A stretch of 64,000 nucleotides of DNA, from assembly GCF_000346465.2 (NCBI RefSeq), contig NC_034016.1:11093805-11157804 (forward strand), written 5' to 3'. The notes beneath the pieces were generated by a model. The model was not told where the DNA came from. It ran no database searches and worked only from the letters and a program-made list of their open reading frames with translations. Origin of the DNA: Prunus persica. Its lineage: Eukaryota > Streptophyta > Magnoliopsida > Rosales > Rosaceae. Shown here in pieces: positions 60,079-64,000 of the stretch. The position numbers and the translations under genes were made by a program. Position 1 is the first letter of the stretch. Each line of letters starts with the position of its first letter.

Positions 60079-60639
60079 TATTATATAATTTTGTATATTA
60101 TCCATGTACATTTCTTCTATATCTTTCCCGCCACCCTCTCTTTTCACCATTCCTTCCCTCATTTCTCCCTTTTCTTCAACAGAAATCAAAACTGAAAACT
60201 AAAAGAGGCGTGCAGTTTTTGAAACAATGATGATGAGGGCACGGTGTTCTGCGAATTACCTGAAAGAGGCTGAGGTTGAGGCAAGCCAACTAGGCAAGTA
60301 AATCGAGCAGGTGTACGACCTTCAGTGGGTGCTGATAAGTGATGGTATGGGAAACCAAATGACAATGCTATTGCTGCAGTGCATTATGGTTTCAGCTAGC
60401 TCCAATCAAAGTTGACGCTATTCTTGGTGGGTGTTCTTCACTGACGCTCTACATGTTCCTCTTTTGTCATTCAATAAAAAGAGAACTGTGTTATATTGAA
60501 TTACTACATTGTCTAAGGAACTGGAGGGGCTCTGATTTCCAGAAAAGAAAAAAGAAAAAAGAAGGAAAGATATGATAAAATGAAAGATACATTCAAGCTA
60601 CCATCGATAGTGATTCATCTTCAAGGGTCTCATCAACCA
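60079..60639. other. Gene-free stretch
   Basis: It contains a pyrimidine-rich stretch (60120-60180) followed by a short ATG-started frame of about 24 codons at 60226, in less AT-rich sequence. It could be a degraded gene 5' end, but no family was recognised. Confidence 0.4.
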
Positions 60640-60772
60640 AATTGAAGTTTTTCACTTGTTCAAATCCATTCCATTTCCAAATCCAACCATTCTCATTATC
60701 TCAGTCTCAGGCTTGTTTTGTTTTTCTTTGGTTTGTTGCTGCTAGAAATGGAAGCAGCAAACATAGTTTTTA
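60640..60772 (+). pseudogene. Truncated NLR 5' end
   Basis: The leader of NLR1 recurs ('TCCATTCCATTTCC', 'CTCAGGCTTGTTTTGTTTT', 'TTGTTGCTGCTA'), followed by ATG at 60748 and the first codons MEAANIVF. The match stops abruptly at about 60772, where Copia-like LTR sequence begins. The element therefore inserted, or a rearrangement joined, within codon 8-10 of an NLR copy. Confidence 0.85.
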
Positions 60773-61119
60773 AAGAGAATACTACACCGGCAAATCCCAT
60801 CCAATCTGTCAGTCCCATGAAATCAGCTGATCCCATTACATCAGCCTTAGAAGCCTCCTAACCACAAGCATGGCATTCATCAGCCAGAATGATTAATTGT
60901 CAATTCCTCTGTAATATATGTAATTGATTGGACTTACCTTATATCGCTAAGTTTCTGTAAATAGACTTGAGAAAGTCTAACCCATGTACCAATATTTATA
61001 CTTCATATAATACAGAGAACGAATCATCTTGATTGTGGCAATTGTTCTTAATCTCTCTGTTCTCATCCCTCTCTCTTCCTCTTGAGTTCATTCTCTTATA
61101 TTGAGTTCATTCTCTTATA
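60773..61119 (+). repeat. 5' LTR of Copia-like element (approximate bounds)
   Basis: The LTR runs from the break in NLR homology to the primer-binding site TGGTATCAGAGC at 61120, which fits initiator-Met tRNA. The 5' end lacks a clean TG. The 3' end shows a 19-bp direct duplication 'TTGAGTTCATTCTCTTATA' (61083-61120). Confidence 0.7.
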
Positions 61120-64000
61120 TGGTATCAGAGCTCTTCGGAGCTAACCCTCAAAATATTGATCCTATCCAAACCAATGTCCAACACACCTAAATTGGAGAAT
61201 CAAGCAATATTGATATGTCAAAACTGGTTTCTGAAATGTCAAAACTTTCCTCACCTCCATTCTCATCCCATTGTCTGCCCACCTCTTTCAATATCTCATC
61301 GTTGTTCCCAGTTCTTATGGATCATACCAACTACTTGAGTTGGAAATCCCAATTTGAAGATGTATTGGAGACATGGCCTTGCAGCAGTCGTCAAGAACAA
61401 CATAGACCCACCCGAAGTGCAAGAAGATGGATCTGTGCACCCATAGTTAGCCAAGGATAAACTGGTCATGAGTTGGATCAAAGCGACTTCCTCATCTTCC
61501 ATCAAGACACTTCTCGTCCCTTGTACCACTGCTCATCAAGCCTGGACCATGCTGGCCAAATGCCTCTCACCTCTTGCTAGTACCCGTGTACGGGTTCTTC
61601 AAGACCAAATTCGCACTCTCAGAAAGGACAACAACACAACAGTGACTGATTATCTCAATTATGCCAAATCACTCTTCGATTCCTTCACACAAGCTGGTGC
61701 AACAATGGATGACGATGAACTCATCAGTTATGTTCTGGATGGACTTGGTCTTGAATACAAAGAGTTAGCCACAACACTTCACTTGCATCCCGATATTGAT
61801 TTCGATTGATTCTATGATCTAGCTCTAAGAGAAGAGCATCTACAGAAATGGATGTCTCTTACCGTGGCTTCAGGAGTTGCTATGGCTGCTGACCGTGCAT
61901 CCAAAGAGTGCACCTTCAATTCAAACATGCCCAGTCACAATCACAATCCTCATCACGGATCTGGAAGAGGACGCGGTCGTGGCAGGGATTGGAATCAAGG
62001 GCGTGGATCAAGGAGAACAAAACATTGGGAGCTAACTCAAGGGGCTTGGTTTCCAGATCGTCACTCTCAACCTCGCGATCAACAATCTGGTGCTGTCACT
62101 TCTTCTCCTACGACTCTCTCTAATGGACGCCCTCCTCTTCTTCCAACACCACAAGGCAATTCCTCAAATACCCAGCGAACTGAAGTAATTTGTTTTCGGT
62201 GCGATAAGCAAAGCCACAGAGCCTGGTTTTGCCCTAACCGTAAGCCCCATGCATATATGGCAAAAAATTTGACAAACTTTTCTCTTCCTACTGCTGATGT
62301 GGCAAACCTCAATGGGTGTTTTGATTCAGGTGCTACTCACCACATGACAGCCAACACCACCTCTCTCCCTAATGCTCATCCTTACACAGGTACAGATAAA
62401 ATTATTGTCAGGAATGACAATTAGTTAGCAACAACACATATTGGCAATACAAAGTTGACTGGGTTGCATAAATCATTAAACCTTAATGAAGTCCTGTGTG
62501 TGCCTGCGATCTACAAACACTTGATCTCTATTCGTCGTTTCTGCTATGATAATGATTGTTTCTTTGAGTTGGATGCTAATAGTTTTCATGTGAAGGACAA
62601 CAAGATGGGGATGGTACTCCTTACTGGCAGTAGTTCTAATGGCCTTTATCATATTCAAACAGCCCCTCATATTGTTCGTCAACTTGCTTGTTATGGAAAG
62701 CATACAACATAGGACGTGTGGCATGCCTGACTTGGACTCTCATCTCATTCAGTTTTTACTACATTGTTGAATAAGTACCACTTACCACTTGATGGTACAA
62801 TTGTCTCCAATAAAAATTGTCATGTCTGCCCATTAGGAAAATCGTGTCGATTGCCTTTTGAATATAGACATTCTTATGCTCAATTATCATTAGCACTATT
62901 ACATCTTGACTTATGGGGCCCTGCACCAATTTCCTCAAATTTTGGTTACCGTTATTATTTATCCATTGTCGATGATAATACTCGGTTCACTTGGTTATAT
63001 CCATTGGCTAAGAAATCAGAAGTTCTTACTACATTTATTCAGTTCAAAAAGATGGCGGAAAATCGTTTTAGCTCTAGCATCAAACAACTACAGATTGATG
63101 GTGGCGGTGAATTTACTTAGCAAATTATTATTGACATTTTTAAGTGATCACGGAATATCACATCAAATCTCGTGTCCATACACTCCCCAACAAAATGGAG
63201 GGGTGGAAAGGAAACATCAGCATATTGTTGCAATGGGACTTTGTTTGTTGGCCTAAGGTTGAAGCCTTCTCTACTGCGGTTTTTCTGATTAATCGCCTAC
63301 CAACTCCTCAACTTGACCACATGTCTCCTTATGAGAAATTACTTCAACGTACACCAGATTGTACATTTCTCAAGAGTTTTGGTTGTGCCTGCTTCCTTCA
63401 TATGGTGCCATACAACATGCATAAATTATATTTAAAATTTTTTCCATGTGCATTTATTGTCTATGATGATCATTATAAAGGCTATCGTTGTCTCGATCCT
63501 ATTTTAGGTCGCATTTATATATCCTTGAATGTGATTTTTTATGAGACAAGCTTCTCCAACCAACAATCTCATATTACACATGCCGGCCAGTTCACACCTG
63601 CCGCTTAATTTGATATTAGGCACAGCCTGTACTCTCCACAAATCAACACTTCTACAAGTCCAACCCAATCTGCCCCCATTATTCTTGACTCTCTATCAGT
63701 CAACCCCTTCGTCAACCCACCTTAATCTGATCCCACACAATCTGACCCAACACAACTTTTCTCCCCTGCTCCAATAGACACCGTTCTTTCATCGTTCTCT
63801 CACTCCCAAAACCCCTTGCTGTCGCCTCTGTCTCCCTCGCTGCCATTAGTCCTACGACCTGAGCATCCATCACGGATACCACAAACCCATCACCCGAGTC
63901 GACACCCCCATCTTCATCTGTCCACTCCTTCTTCTTCCCCTCTTGACCCATCTCTCTTTCCTAATTCTCTAGATACACCAAACCCTCCCCAAAATTTTAA
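61120..64000 (+). pseudogene. Decayed Copia gag-pol, truncated by window end
   Basis: Order seen: Gag (VLMDHTNYLSWKSQFE near 61312, then the UBN2-like 61468-61809 frame); a CX2CX4HX4C zinc knuckle (CFRCDKQSHRAWFC, near 62192); protease DSGATHH near 62325; GAG-pre-integrase with CHVCPLGKS near 62819; integrase core with HLDLWGP and DDNTRFTWLY. A C-terminal integrase part follows (TAVFLINRLPTPQLDHMSPY, 63279 on), and then a proline-rich linker. Reverse transcriptase would lie beyond the window. Stops at several points, such as 61807, 62422, 62710 and 63118, and frame changes disable it. The domain order (integrase before RT) fits Copia. Confidence 0.92.

Noticed and set aside
63712..63951. 79-codon minus-strand frame at the window end
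   Set aside because: It is antisense to the proline/serine-rich linker of the Copia polyprotein.
1..64000. CRISPR arrays, operons, bacterial promoters or terminators
   Set aside because: The window is clearly plant nuclear DNA; the repeats are microsatellites and transposons, not spaced repeats.

Overview
This is a window of eudicot nuclear DNA. It is AT-rich, with GT-AG introns, plant-only gene families, plant-type LTR, TRIM, hAT and SINE elements, and long simple-sequence repeats. The proteins read most like woody Rosaceae in my memory; that is inference and no search was run. One run of exactly 100 N (59698-59797) marks an assembly gap.

Layout. 1-1620: nested inverted array of an AT-rich repeat carrying a GC-rich hairpin that ends in CTAG. 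1801-4357 (+): four-exon TBL12/13-type trichome birefringence-like acetyltransferase. 5763-6254 (+): small, probably plastid-targeted protein of unknown function. 7014-8180 (-): RMD5-type subunit of the GID/CTLH ubiquitin ligase with 5'-leader exons up to about 10340. 10873-16558: complete but decayed Copia-like LTR retrotransposon with matching 5-bp target duplications. 18199-20314 (-): two-exon HEMA1-type glutamyl-tRNA reductase. 21276-24588: whole hAT transposon with palindromic termini, an 8-bp target duplication and a nearly intact transposase gene. 25385-27679 (+): three-exon plastid 2-Cys methionine sulfoxide reductase B. 30293-42314 (+): 18-coding-exon KEA3-type thylakoid K+/H+ antiporter, reconstructed in frame to 789 residues, with a TRIM element in one intron.

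43237-53350 (+): two intact, intronless CNL-type NLR resistance genes in tandem. The duplicated unit includes DNA just downstream of KEA3. Relics of further copies lie at about 54050-54180 (3' end) and 60640-60772 (5' end), so this is the edge of an NLR cluster. 54980-55513 is a diverged tandem repeat. 55918-58111 (-) has exon-like segments of an unresolved small gene, and 57093-57190 (-) encodes a one-helix LHC/HLIP-like segment. 59032-60078 holds two interlocked inverted repeats around the assembly gap. From about 60773 to the window end is a decayed Copia element that cut into an NLR copy.

Four unlinked genes serve the chloroplast or its stress physiology (HEMA1, MSRB2, KEA3, the small protein), followed by an immune-receptor cluster. 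I see no operon-like logic and no clear new biochemical system. The most interesting signals are structural: the hairpin-CTAG repeat family, the near-intact hAT, the non-canonical MHD motifs in both NLRs, and the NLR2 upstream insertion carrying a captured exon-like segment.
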